A DNA stretch of 30,798 nt from Chara braunii (GCA_003427395.1 BFEA01000647.1:487250-518047), one strand, 5' to 3'. Positions 18,854-27,059 are shown, counted from the stretch's first letter. Program-made: numbers and translations. The notes: generated from the letters alone by a model not told the origin.

Positions 18854-18938
18854 AATTTGGACCATTTCCCGATTTATGCGTGTCATCCTTGCGCAGGGGC
18901 CATGCTAATCTTCTTTCTCTGTATCGTTCCCGAAGGAC
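18854..18938 (-). pseudogene. U6: U6 snRNA retropseudogene
   Basis: The minus strand reads GTCCTTCGGGAACGATACAG, then a GAGAAAGAAGATTAGC region, CATGGCCCCTGCGCAAGGAT, GACACGCATAAATC and GAAATGGTCCAAATT. This is U6 snRNA from its 5' end to its 3' end. Compared with standard U6 it lacks about 18 bases between the 5' stem and GGAACGATAC, has four extra bases after ACAGAGA, and has an A-rich tail (minus 18853-18837, AAAAATAAAAATAAAA) instead of a T-run terminator. AGACT flanks both sides (18832-18836, 18939-18943). This is a processed, retroposed and non-functional copy, most likely mobilised by LINE machinery. Confidence 0.9.
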
Positions 18939-18943
18939 AGACT

Positions 18944-19111
18944 CAAACTTTTGGACCAGCTTGCCTCTCTGCATGGATCTCTTTACAACTCAGGGCATAA
19001 TCGAACGGAATACAACCTACATGTCAGACTCTCTGTCTGTAAGTCAGGCCAGCAGACCTCGATGCATCTGAATCTGACTGCATTCACCTCCAGAGCTCCG
19101 TCGAACGAGTT
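18944..19111. other. Spacer without recognisable feature
   Basis: No ORF, repeat or motif recognised. The start ACTTTTGGACCAGCTTGC faintly resembles the U6 3' end again but is too short to call. Confidence 0.3.
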
Positions 19112-19114
19112 CTA

Positions 19115-19236
19115 GGGCCTCGCTGCACTACTCTCCAAATGTGCAAAATGAGACTGAATTCACGGCTAGAACATGGAAATATACATTGCCATCTTTTATG
19201 TCTTTTGTGCATGTGGACAGTAGTGCAGCGAGGCCC
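19115..19236. mobile_element. 122-bp MITE, GGGCCTCGC family (copy 2)
   Basis: Ends GGGCCTCGCTGCACTACTCT and AGTAGTGCAGCGAGGCCC, inverted; CTA on both sides (19112-19114, 19237-19239). Same length as copies 8254-8375 and 20747-20868. The interior carries CCAAATGTGCAAAATGAGAC and GCTAGAACATGGAAATATAC. Confidence 0.85.
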
Positions 19237-19252
19237 CTAGTGCGCCCTCAGA

Positions 19253-19395
19253 GGGCCTCGCCACACCACTCTCGAAATGTCAAAAAAGACAAAACTGTGG
19301 CGAAAAAAAATAAATAAATAATAATAATAAATGTGGCGCGTACATCTCGCCATGTTCTAGCGGGAAGTTCATTCGAGAGTGGCGTGGCGATGCCC
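19253..19395. mobile_element. GGGCCTCGCCAC MITE (subfamily 2, 143 bp)
   Basis: Ends GGGCCTCGCCACACCACTCT and complement AGAGTGGCGTGGCGATGCCC; AGA on both sides (19250-19252, 19396-19398). The interior has an AAATAAATAATAATAATAAA stretch that accounts for the extra length. Confidence 0.8.
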
Positions 19396-19581
19396 AGAGT
19401 TCCAGAGCTGCTTGGTGTCGGACGTGGCAGCCGGTTATTGGTGGAACGTGGCACGTCCTGGAAAGCCCGCGCAGTGTCACAGCTAGGTAAGTGATCGATC
19501 GGACATAAAAAAAAAAGAACGTATAAAAACGGTATAACACTGTTTCAGTTTCAGCGAAAAAAAAATAAAAACGTATAACAC

Positions 19582-19612
19582 TGGGCCTCGCTCCACTAGA
19601 CATTGTACAAGC
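19582..19612. repeat. Solo end of the GGGCCTCGC family
   Basis: GGGCCTCGCTCCACTAG appears once, without a matching inverted end nearby; a fragment. Confidence 0.4.
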
Positions 19613-19888
19613 ATTTGGACGCGTTTCTTGACCACATGCATTCGGAAAAGTTCGACATCTTGAGTGCATCGGCCAGGGCAAAAAGATGAGAGGAAGGGTG
19701 GGTGGGGTCTTCAGAGGGGTTCATCTGGACAACTGAGTGGCCGAGTATTGTGGGTGACTGCCGTCCGTTAGTATTCCACCTCTACAACATGTAGAGCATT
19801 GTGTAGTGTAGTGAGTCCCACTGCCTGTGATGTCGCACGATGTCACCCAACCGGGCATACTTTCCCTTTTTTTTCATATTAAATCTAA

Positions 19889-19952
19889 ACAAATGAGGCA
19901 ATTCTTTTTTTTCTTTTTTCTTTTTTCTCCCACAACACAAATGAGGCAATTC
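19889..19952 (-). mobile_element. Minimal retro-insertion with 16-bp target duplication
   Basis: ACAAATGAGGCAATTC occurs at 19889-19904 and 19937-19952. Between them lie 32 bases that read on the minus strand GTTGTGGGAG followed by A runs with G interruptions. It looks like a target-primed insertion of little more than an A tail. Confidence 0.65.
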
Positions 19953-19993
19953 AGAAATACCTGGTTTTCCCCAAAAAAAGGGGAAAAAAAAAG

Positions 19994-20090
19994 AAGCTGG
20001 TTTTTACTCATGAAGTTCCATACCCACTGAGGTATTCGAACAGGGGCCTGTATTTCAACAGTTCATGGGGCCACCCACTGAGGTAGGCTC
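19994..20090 (-). repeat. SINE-A copy, minus strand
   Basis: The minus strand reads TACCTCAGTGGGTGG (A-box-like), ATGAACTGTTGAAATACAGG, GTTCGAATACC (B-box-like) and ends in CCAGCTTC. It is homologous to 1-116. TACCTCAGTGGGT occurs on both sides of the B box. Confidence 0.6.
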
Positions 20091-20130
20091 TTGGGTCGAG
20101 CTCTCAAATTTAGGAAAGAAAGGAAACAGT

Positions 20131-20216
20131 GGGCCTAGGTGGACCACTCTCCAAATGTGCAAACTGAGACTGAAGACACTGCTAGAACATGGAAAGATAC
20201 ATTGCCAGCGAGGCCC
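20131..20216. mobile_element. Deleted GGGCCT MITE (86 bp)
   Basis: GGGCCTAGGTGGACCACTCT start, the usual left half (CCAAATGTGCAAACTGAGAC, GCTAGAACATGGAAAGATAC) and a bare right end GCGAGGCCC. The right arm is mostly deleted. Confidence 0.65.
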
Positions 20217-20299
20217 AATAACAAAAGTCCTGTAGCACATTTCCAATCTACGTGGCTGGATCTAGAACATGTCCATGTTCTGCATGTTCCAGAACTCTG

Positions 20300-20302
<3 letters not shown>

Positions 20303-20335
<33 letters not shown>
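20303..20335 (-). repeat. 33-base poly(T) (poly(A) on the minus strand)
   Basis: Uninterrupted T run, probably the tail of a minus-strand retroposed sequence. On that strand it is preceded by CTCGGGGTTCCACCCCG, which looks like a T-arm. Confidence 0.8.
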
Positions 20336-20338
<3 letters not shown>

Positions 20339-20375
20339 CAGCGGGGTGGAACCCCGAGAAGAAAACATCTACGTA

Positions 20376-20478
20376 GCCTTCACCCGATCAGAACGCCCGG
20401 TCATTACAGCTGTCTTTGGTGAGCCTTCCAGTCTAGATACAGCGATAACGACAGGGCTTTCTATTAGCGAGAAGACGG
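20376..20478. mobile_element. Degraded 105-bp-family MITE (103 bp)
   Basis: GCCTTCACCCGATCAGAACG, CGGTCATTACAGCTGT, CCAGTCTAGATACAGCGATA and GCGAGAAGACGG align with the TA-flanked palindromic family (8468-8572, 29296-29400). TA is kept at both edges (20374-20375, 20479-20480). Confidence 0.6.
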
Positions 20479-20650
20479 TAGAATCGGGAAAAACTCGAAG
20501 CTACGTGGCTGGATTACTTGGAGCGTGACACTCTGCCCCACACCCCCTGCCATCAGCAAGCCACCATTTTTTCATTTTTTACTTCAACAACGAACCTGGG
20601 AGTCGTCCTTTCCTTACCGCCTGACAAGCAAGCAAAGCAAGGCCACCATG

Positions 20651-20684
<34 letters not shown>
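20651..20684. repeat. Poly(T) run
   Basis: About 34 T in a row. The open frames encoding runs of Phe or Lys across it are artefacts. Confidence 0.85.
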
Positions 20685-20746
20685 CTCCATTCAGTGGCCA
20701 CCAAGGCNCCCGGCCCCCAGCAGTCAACGGGCCTCGCCACACCAAT

Positions 20747-20868
20747 GGGGGTGGCCACACCGCTCTCCAAACGTGAAAAAGACAAAACTGTGGTGGGTGC
20801 ACCTGGCCATGTTCTCGCAGGAGGTCCATTGTCATTTTGCACATTTCCAGAGTGGTGTGGCCATGCCC
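20747..20868. mobile_element. 122-bp MITE nested in a MITE end
   Basis: Ends GGGGGTGGCCACACCGCTCT and complement AGAGTGGTGTGGCCATGCCC; AAT on both sides (20744-20746, 20869-20871). Immediately to the left, 20729-20743 (GGGCCTCGCCACACC) is the severed end of another family member. One MITE therefore inserted in the terminal repeat of another. Confidence 0.75.
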
Positions 20869-20895
20869 AATGTGTTTTGTTTTGTTTTTTTTAAC

Positions 20896-20952
20896 CAAGC
20901 TCCATCTATTGGTGGGGAGCAGCACCTGCTGGAAACGGGGTCCAGCGTCCCA
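20896..20952 (+). repeat. Left inverted-repeat copy (about 55 bp)
   Basis: GCTCCATCTATTGGTGGGGA, GCAGCACCTGCTGGAAA and GGTCCAGCGTCCCA. The complement recurs at 24497-24552 with two small differences. A shorter echo (CCGGGCCCAGCGTCCCA) lies at about 20996-21012 and a diverged one at 8093-8121. Confidence 0.75.
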
Positions 20953-21012
20953 TAGATACAACCATATCCTCACAAATTGGCAAAAACTGGGAACCGGGCC
21001 CAGCGTCCCATA

Positions 21013-21203
21013 AAGAGTACGTTCAGAAAACTCATCAGAAATGAAAACTCGTCAGAAAGTTCCATGAAATGAGACGAAGAACTACTAGAAAATTATAATT
21101 GGCCTAAGGATGGAATTTTGAAAACTGAGATACCGGGGCCAGTACCAGGCTTTGGCTCAGAGAATTGAGGCTACTTCAGACATGTCTATGACAACTTCAT
21201 GAT
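21013..21203. other. Spacer without recognisable feature
   Basis: A/G-rich DNA between the dispersed repeat and the 523-bp element. I see only a loose internal echo (CAGAAAACTCATCAGAAATG). Confidence 0.4.
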
Positions 21204-21206
21204 TAA

Positions 21207-21729
21207 GAGGCTCGCCACACAGGCTGTCGAAAACCAGGTTTTCGACAATTTTGCATCGCCACACAGACTTTTGAAAAATTGCGGCTCAAAAAACTTTCGA
21301 CACGTGTTAGAATGGTCCTTTCGACAGCCGCCCTCCAGCAACCGTTTCCTCCCGCCTGCAGGTGATGGAAATTTGGCAGTGCCCCGCCGGGCTTTCGAAA
21401 ATTGCGTTCGAATTTGCGTTGTCAGAGACTGCTCCCTGACAGCCGTGGCCTGTTTGTCCGTATGTAGTCGACAGTGGCTGTCGAAAAGGGTGTCTGCATC
21501 TGGTCCGGTTGTGTGGACAAATTCATATATGTAACAACTCCCGACAGTCCACCCCCTTCGCCACACAGCACCTGTCGCAAGGCGGTGTCGACTTGCCTAC
21601 TTTCGACAATTTCGCCTCTCGACGGGCTGTGTGGCGATAGGGGGCGAAATTGTCGAGCGCCGGGCTGTCGAAAAATTACTGACACCTGTCGAAAATTTTC
21701 GACATTCGACAGCCTGTGTGGCGAGCCTC
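21207..21729. mobile_element. 523-bp TAA-flanked element rich in TTCGAC motifs
   Basis: Perfect 25-bp terminal inverted repeats begin GAGGCTCGCCACACAGGCTG and continue TCGAA. TAA flanks both sides (21204-21206, 21730-21732), the usual PIF/Harbinger-type duplication. Inside there are ten exact TTCGAC or GTCGAA hexamers, arranged as TTTCGACA or TGTCGAAA, facing both ways and densest at the right end. Extra copies of the terminal wording TCGCCACACAG occur at about 21249 and 21558 and inverted at about 21622. The open frames in both strands reflect the lack of TA-rich sequence and have no recognisable domain. Non-autonomous. Confidence 0.85.
21551..21644. mobile_element. Inner inverted-repeat unit within the 523-bp element
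   Basis: CCCCCTTCGCCACACAGC at the left and the complement of CCCCCTATCGCCACACAGC at the right enclose about 60 bases. It is either a nested related MITE or an inherited duplication of the outer ends. Confidence 0.6.
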
Positions 21730-21732
21730 TAA

Positions 21733-22140
21733 GCAAAATTCAGAAACAACTCAGAAGATTTCCCATCAATCCACTTTACCTCACTCTGGCAAGACTGACT
21801 GCAGCGGAGCCACCATCTCTGCTGCTGCTATGCCATACTCCCATCCTACCAGCTAGCCCCCTCACTGGTAGGACGCATGATAACCCACCATCTTTTCCAC
21901 TCACCTTATTCTCTTTTTTTTCACTAGAGAACTTTTAAAATAGGCAAAATTCAGAAAACAACTCAGAGACCCCCCCATCATATCCACTTTACCTCACTCC
22001 GGCAAGACTTACTGCAGCAGAGCCACCATCTCCACTGTTGCTGTGCCCTATTTCCATCCTATAAGCTAGCCCCCTCACTAGTAGGACGATTGATATTCAA
22101 CCATCTATTCATCCCACTCAACCTCTTTTTGGAAAAATAA
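21733..22140 (+). repeat. Tandem repeat of about 210 bp, two copies
   Basis: Both units start with GCAAAATTCAGAAA(A)CAACTC and share CCACTTTACCTCACTC, GGCAAGACT, GAGCCACCATCTC and TAGCCCCCTCACT. They begin at about 21733 and 21943. No coding sense. Confidence 0.75.
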
Positions 22141-22144
22141 CCCC

Positions 22145-22565
22145 ACAGAACAATCCTGCCTCCATCATTGAAGGGAAGAAACGCAGACTGATCCGGGTGA
22201 AGTTAGCGGCCAGTGGCCGGTACCCCCCGAAATTTCAGCGCCAATCGCATCCACTACCAACTTCCTCCTTCCCAATCACCTCCGTCCTTCCCAACTCCGT
22301 CGTCGTGAAGAACTTCAGAGAGCCTCTTCTCCGCGGGGGCCGAGCACCATCATCACCTTGACATTCTTTGCCCCCACAAGAATCCTAGTCTCCGTCATCA
22401 AGGTGGTGAACTAGCACTACCCAACGCCAATCACGCCAGAGTTCCCTCTCATCAGCCGGTACCCATCAGCCAGAGTAAACTACCTGACGCCAATTGCATC
22501 TGATAAGAGGCCCCTCTTGCCGGTACCCATCGAGCAGCCCTATTTCCTCCCCCTCTCCGTCCTTG
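22145..22565 (+). repeat. Dispersed direct repeat, copy A
   Basis: Shares many blocks with 24867-25192, for example CCTTCCCAACTCCGTC, CACCATCATCACC, CCCCCACAAGAAT and GCCGGTACCCAT. Copy A has an extra block of about 100 bases near its start. CCGGTACCC recurs at roughly 60-100-base spacing within each copy. Direct orientation and 2.7-kb spacing recall LTRs, but no TG...CA ends or primer-binding site are visible. Confidence 0.6.
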
Positions 22566-22639
22566 TACCGGCGAGGCCCGGCCGTACCCGGCTTGACCAG
22601 AGGGCTGGAGAGGTAGTTCCCTCAAGGCCGCTGGGCCTG

Positions 22640-22829
22640 TTCATGCGCCATCGACACGTGGCCGTGGTTGCTTGCCACGTGCCACCTGTCGTTTGGTGGT
22701 GGTGATGGCCCGTGACGTGTGAATAGGGGAAGCGCCAGCCGTGAGTAGTTGGAGGCAATTGTATAACAACGGCGCAATGAGTCTGTGACCTGGGGGGTGA
22801 AAGATACGGTGACGTGAGTAGATTGGAGG
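22640..22829 (+). promoter_or_regulatory. Possible promoter: paired G-boxes
   Basis: Two perfect CACGTG hexamers, 22655-22660 in ACACGTGGC and 22676-22681 in GCCACGTGCC, lie 21 bases apart in inverted context. TGACGTG elements follow at about 22708-22714 and 22808-22815. ACACGTGGC is the plant ABRE/G-box core bound by bZIP factors. The ORF at 22830 begins about 150 bases downstream. No clear TATA box; TTGTATAAC at about 22756 is weak. Confidence 0.4.
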
Positions 22830-23954
22830 ATGGAGATCGTCAATTCGAATGAGATGAGGTCAGAAGCTGTCGAATGGCTCGTCACTGCCCAGGCGAGCGT
22901 TGCATGTTTAAATCAGATGGTGGTGATGCTGCGAGTGACAGTGACCGAGAGGATGGGGCCGTCAATGTCGTGGATCCGGAGTGCTGAGCAAGCTATGCTG
23001 TAGATTGTCGGGGGGCTGGAGGAGGGGCCGCCCCCCCAATTTCAAGCATATATAGATCAGCTGCGATGGCATGCTCTGAAGCGGTGTTGCTATGAGGAGC
23101 TGGAGGAGGGGCGAGGTCTTTGTGGTGCGCTGGAGGACAGATGTTTTGAGGGCGATGACGACACCGTGGCCGATCCTCAGAACACTGGTGCAGACGATGT
23201 CGCCAAGACTGACAGCGGTAACGATGATAATCTCCTCTTCTACATCGCCCAAATCAACAAAACCATTAATCCCAATAACAGTAAGGAATTGTCGAAGTCT
23301 GTAGCACAGGGTGAGAATGGTAACAATAAAGATAACAATCACACTTTGCGGGATACTGGGCTGGGAGGAGGCATCGGTAGTAGGTCGGTGAACGATTGCA
23401 ACAGCGTCATGGTCGGCGACAACAAGAGTGGCGATAACAAAGATAATGATTGTGATATTCAGGGAGCCGCTGCAAACGACATCAATAACAATCACACTGC
23501 GCGCGTCGGTGGAATGGGCGGAGTGATTTTGTGCTTATGCGCGCCAGGAAACGGTGATGATCTAAACAATAACAATAACAAATACAAATCGGCGGGTGAC
23601 AACACGCCGGGGAGCGACAACGGTTGCAACAACAGCATCAACTACAATTTAGCAGGTGGCAACACGTCGGGGTACGATAACGATTGCAACAACAGCATTA
23701 ATAATAATAATACAACCGGCGACAGCAAAAATAAAAGCAGTGACACTTATGAAATAGTAAGTGTGAATGGGCGGTTTCTTCCCCCTTTTTCTCGCCCCCC
23801 CCTCTTCTTTCTTTGTCGGGGTTTTTTGGGGACTGATCAGGGATTTGGGCGAGTTGGGTGGATGATTGGAATGCTTGGGAAGCAGGAAGGGCATGGGGAT
23901 GTGGGAAGCTGGATGGTGGCGCGTGGGGGTGGGATAGTAAAGCTTGATAACTAG
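22830..23954 (+). pseudogene. Asn/Gly/Asp-rich hypothetical ORF with one in-frame amber
   Basis: ATG 22830 lies after an in-frame stop at 22815. 57 codons (MEIVNSNEMRSEAVEWLV...) lead to TAG 23001-23003, and the same frame then stays open to 23954. After the stop come FQAYIDQLRWHALKRCCYEE, a Cys-rich stretch and a long hydrophilic region rich in Asn, Asp, Gly and Ser. A 20-residue unit is repeated in tandem (23592-23651 and 23652-23711). A splice-donor-like GTAAGT at 23757-23762 follows the low-complexity part; beyond it the frame looks like intron. I do not recognise the protein. It could be a decayed gene, an exon set (the TAG also fits an acceptor AG) or a transposon protein. Confidence 0.4.
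23592..23711 (+). repeat. 60-bp in-frame tandem repeat, two units
   Basis: Units encode AGDNTPGSDNGCNNSINYNL and AGGNTSGYDNDCNNSINNNN. The period is exactly 60 bases, so the frame is kept, and some differences are synonymous (ATC/ATT, GAC/GAT). Confidence 0.8.
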
Positions 23955-23959
23955 GTCGT

Positions 23960-24490
23960 GGGGTAGGGCAGATGGCGCAGTGACGAATTGGCACTGGGGA
24001 TAGTCATCAGGGTTGCCTATGTGGATTCGTAGTGTCCTTCCACGAGCCTGCTTTGCTACGATTTCTCCGCCTTTTTTCGATGAAGAACTCGCATGTGTGG
24101 TTGCTTTCTCTGATCACCCCTTCTCCTTATCGTTGTGGCGTTGTGGGGTTTCTCCGTGTCTGATAAGCTTTTCGGGGTAGGCAACGTTCTCGATTTCGAT
24201 GAGTGGTTGGATTAAATTGATCTTCTAAATTCCCTACTGCTGATTGCCTCTCCTCCTCACGGCATGGTACGGGTTTATGTGGTAGATGATGAGGAAATTA
24301 GGGTAGGGATATGATTTAGGATTGTGATGGACAGTTAATCCCCTCAGTTGAGGGCAATCAATGCTGCTCATCAACTATTCGGTGTGCTAACGTGTCGGTT
24401 TGGATGCCCATTCAGAATGACTACTCTTTTTTAGTGGGATGGGCACGGGGCATACCTGCGTGACTTCTAAATGTTCCTATAACATTCATC
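23960..24490. other. Stretch without a supported gene
   Basis: No ORF of note or repeat recognised. It would be intron or 3' flank if the ORF at 22830 is real. Confidence 0.4.
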
Positions 24491-24496
24491 TCTAAA

Positions 24497-24552
24497 TGTC
24501 GAGGGACGCTGGACCCGTTTTCCAGCAGGTGCTGCTCCCCACCAATAGATGG
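24497..24552 (-). repeat. Right inverted-repeat copy (about 55 bp)
   Basis: The minus strand reads GCTCCATCTATTGGTGGGGA, GCAGCACCTGCTGGAAAA and GGTCCAGCGTCCC, pairing with 20896-20952. The 3.65 kb between could be a DNA transposon, but I find no clear target duplication outside. Confidence 0.75.
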
Positions 24553-24568
24553 AGCCTTCTCGAGCATG

Positions 24569-24601
24569 CTAGAGGTGTCTGCTCTTATCAGCACCTCTAG
24601 T
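24569..24601. repeat. Hairpin
   Basis: CTAGAGGTG ... CACCTCTAG, 9-bp perfect arms extended by CTG/CAG across a bulge. It directly follows the right inverted repeat and precedes a run of 23 A (24619-24641). Confidence 0.65.
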
Positions 24602-24618
24602 ACTCACTCGGGTTGTTT

Positions 24619-24641
24619 CAAAAAAAAAAAAAAAAAAAAAA
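24619..24641 (+). repeat. Poly(A) run
   Basis: About 23 A; the tail of an unidentified retroposed sequence or a simple repeat. Confidence 0.8.
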
Positions 24642-24866
24642 ATCATTTGATGCCCTTGGCCCCTTACTTCAAAGCAGGTTCCCAAAAGTTTCACAAGATG
24701 TCCCGTTAGGTTTTTAATAGGAGAAAAAAGAGATGTCAGAGCCCCCTTGGCTACAAAAAAACATCTGACGACTTCTGACAACTTGACGAACCTCTAACAA
24801 TCCTCTGACGAAATATAGAACAAAAATAGGAAACCGGCAAGCCTTGAAGCAAACGAACTAAAAGAT

Positions 24867-25192
24867 CCCGCCTCCACCATCGAAGGGAAGAACCTTATTC
24901 ACCTTCCCAACTCCGTCCTCGTAAGGAGCCCGGAGAATAGTTTATCTCAGCAGGGGGGAGACACCATCATCACCCTGAAATTCCTTGCCCCCACAAGAAT
25001 TTCAGTCTCCATCATCAAGGAAGTGAACAACACTGCCCAACGCCAATCGCGCTAAAGGTCGCCCTCAATAGCCGGTACCCATTCGACAACCTAACTACCC
25101 AACGCCAATCGCATTTGTTAAGGGCTCCCCCTAGCTGGTACCCGTTGACCAACCCTATTTTACCCCCTCTCTATCCTTGCAAAGAATCCTTT
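24867..25192 (+). repeat. Dispersed direct repeat, copy B
   Basis: Partner of 22145-22565. Flanking it, TTTGATGCC...TTACTTCAAAGCA at about 24645 and TTTGATGCC...CTACTTCAAAGCA at about 25195 form another direct repeat of about 550-bp period, so this copy may sit inside a tandem array. Confidence 0.6.
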
Positions 25193-25259
25193 GATGCCTT
25201 CCACCCCCTACTTCAAAGCAAGAAAACCCCAGACCTTACGGAAGATTCCATTTGACCAT

Positions 25260-26095
25260 CTCATGAGCCCCCTGATCAGAAGTCTAACGATAGTCTAACG
25301 AGTAGAATTAGGTCGAATTTAGAAAAAGCACATATCGACTCAAAAAATGTAGGAATTCGATTACAAACAGGAATTAGATTTATACAAGATATACTATTTA
25401 AGAAGAGAGATACGAGATAATACGAATTTAGAATTAGGTATTCAAAAAACGATGTTCATTAGATTTTAAACCTCTACCATGGAAAATTTAAGAAGGAAAT
25501 CAAAGATAGATCAGAAATATTCGGAAAATTTTGAGAATGACACTAGAGAAAAACGATTATGGAAATTGAGAATTGAGAAATCCTTGTTGAAAAAATTATA
25601 ACTACGAGTCCAGATTATGACTCTTGCTCACGAAATACAAGTATTGAGGAAAATTTCATCCAGAAACCATCTGAGAGGATTAGAAGGACACTAAGTGTAG
25701 ACGGATGCAACGTGGACTAATACAAGCAATTATGTATGGGAACTCTGAAAAAATTCAGAAAAGAACAGCCCCAAATCAGAAATCTAAGCCATGCGTGGGC
25801 AGAATCCTAATCCAATAGAAAGCAGTCTCCCATCCCTTCTTCGTCAACCAAACCACAGTTACCTCGCACCCCTCAAACCCTACCCCTGCATCCTTGGGGA
25901 AGGAAAACTCCTTTCCTCCCGCAGCCAGCATCTAGGCTCAAAGCAAAGCAGGCACCATGGACATGATCAGCCATCTTCAATCCCCCGAAGAAAATCAAAG
26001 ACGGTGTAACACCCCCTCGCCAAACCTGTTGACGAGTTGCCACAGGGGGTTCAAAACCACCTAAACTATACCCATACCATACTGTTGAGGAAGAA
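25260..26095. other. AT-rich stretch, then spacer, no gene recognised
   Basis: 25260-25790 is A-rich with many GAATTT/TTTAGA-type words and no ORF. 25790-26095 holds only short frames without features. Confidence 0.4.
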
Positions 26096-26439
26096 GGAAG
26101 GGTTTTCAACCAAGGATGACAAGCCCTAACCTAGTCCAGCGACTCCACACCCCCTGCCCATCTGCCCCACCCTCCTCCCCCTACCTTACTACCTGTGGAT
26201 GTTCCCCGTCCCTGCCCAACATACCCCATCTCCTATACAATGCGCCACCATATTCCACCGTCCACCTTGTCGCCAGCTCTCCCGTACGTGCCCTTCACTC
26301 ACCTCGCATCCTTGCGTCTTCGCCCATCACATCGCCTGGCTCTCCGACACATCCCGCATCACGCCGGTTCATGTTTGAAGTTGCTCTGGTGGGGGCGCAG
26401 GGAGCGCTGCGCCCCTCCCCACATCGCAAAGATCTCCCA

Positions 26440-27040
26440 GAAAAGGGGAGATGACATTCATGCGATAAATGTCTTACGGCTGCTCTTCAATGGTTCTGCG
26501 AGAATGCTTATGCTTTTCCTCCAGGACCTGCAAGTTCAGGTCATAAAACGCTACTGTCATCATTTCGTGTTCCTCGCTCGCCATCTCCTTCATATTGTTA
26601 AGTTGTTGATTAACTCATGTACCTTTGCTTCCAAACATGATACCCTCTTTTTGTTATATATGACACTAGCCTTGAGGTCATCGCGTTCTGGCTTAGGTCT
26701 AATACGTGGCTCGCCATCTCTTCACCATGAAGGTCTTCAATACCTACTCTTTGCTTAAAATTGCCCACCAACTCTCCAAATTTCTTTTCTGCTTCCTTTG
26801 CACAATTTTCAGCATCACGAACCCTTGTTTCTGCCATCCTTAGATTTCTCTCTCTCTCTCTCGTTTTTTTTTCGCTTAATTTCCTATGCCATCATCATAA
26901 AAGGTTTCTTAAGTTTGGCAATCGCAGCCCTTAATGCTTCTGCAGCAGCTCTTTTCTCTCCAAGTTCTCGCTCAACAACAGCCCTCGCAAGCTCCGCTTC
27001 TTCTCTGAATGATGATGACAAACTTATCCCACCAGAGAAG
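26440..27040 (-). pseudogene. Broken coiled-coil protein gene, minus strand
   Basis: Reading 5' to 3' on the minus strand, successive blocks in changing frames are all charged helices: REEAELARAVVERELGEKRA then AAEALRAAIAKLKKPF (about 27005-26895, ending TAG), METRVRDAENC-like AENCAKEAEKKFGELVGNFK (26837-26700), RDDLKASVIYNKKRVSCLEA then KVHELINNL (about 26690-26600), and MASEEHEMMTVAFYDLNLQV then LEEKHKHSRRTIEEQ (about 26590-26480). The heptad-like Leu/Ala spacing and Glu/Lys content continue across breaks, so I infer one coiled-coil protein disrupted by frameshifts or small introns. The family is unknown. The plus-strand Pro/Ser-rich frames at 26116-26758 are less convincing. Confidence 0.45.
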
Positions 27041-27059
27041 ATTATTTGTTTTCAAACCT

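Noticed and set aside
20518-20955. Open frames with long Phe or Lys runs
   Set aside because: Translation of poly(T)/poly(A) and MITE ends; includes the ambiguous base at 20707.
22962-23495. 177-residue antisense frame with hydrophobic Ile/Val runs
   Set aside because: Complement of the Asn/Asp-rich ORF; Asn codons read as Val/Ile on the other strand.
26116-26758. Pro/Ser-rich plus-strand frames
   Set aside because: C-rich composition, overlapping frames of similar quality, and they run against the coiled-coil blocks on the minus strand.
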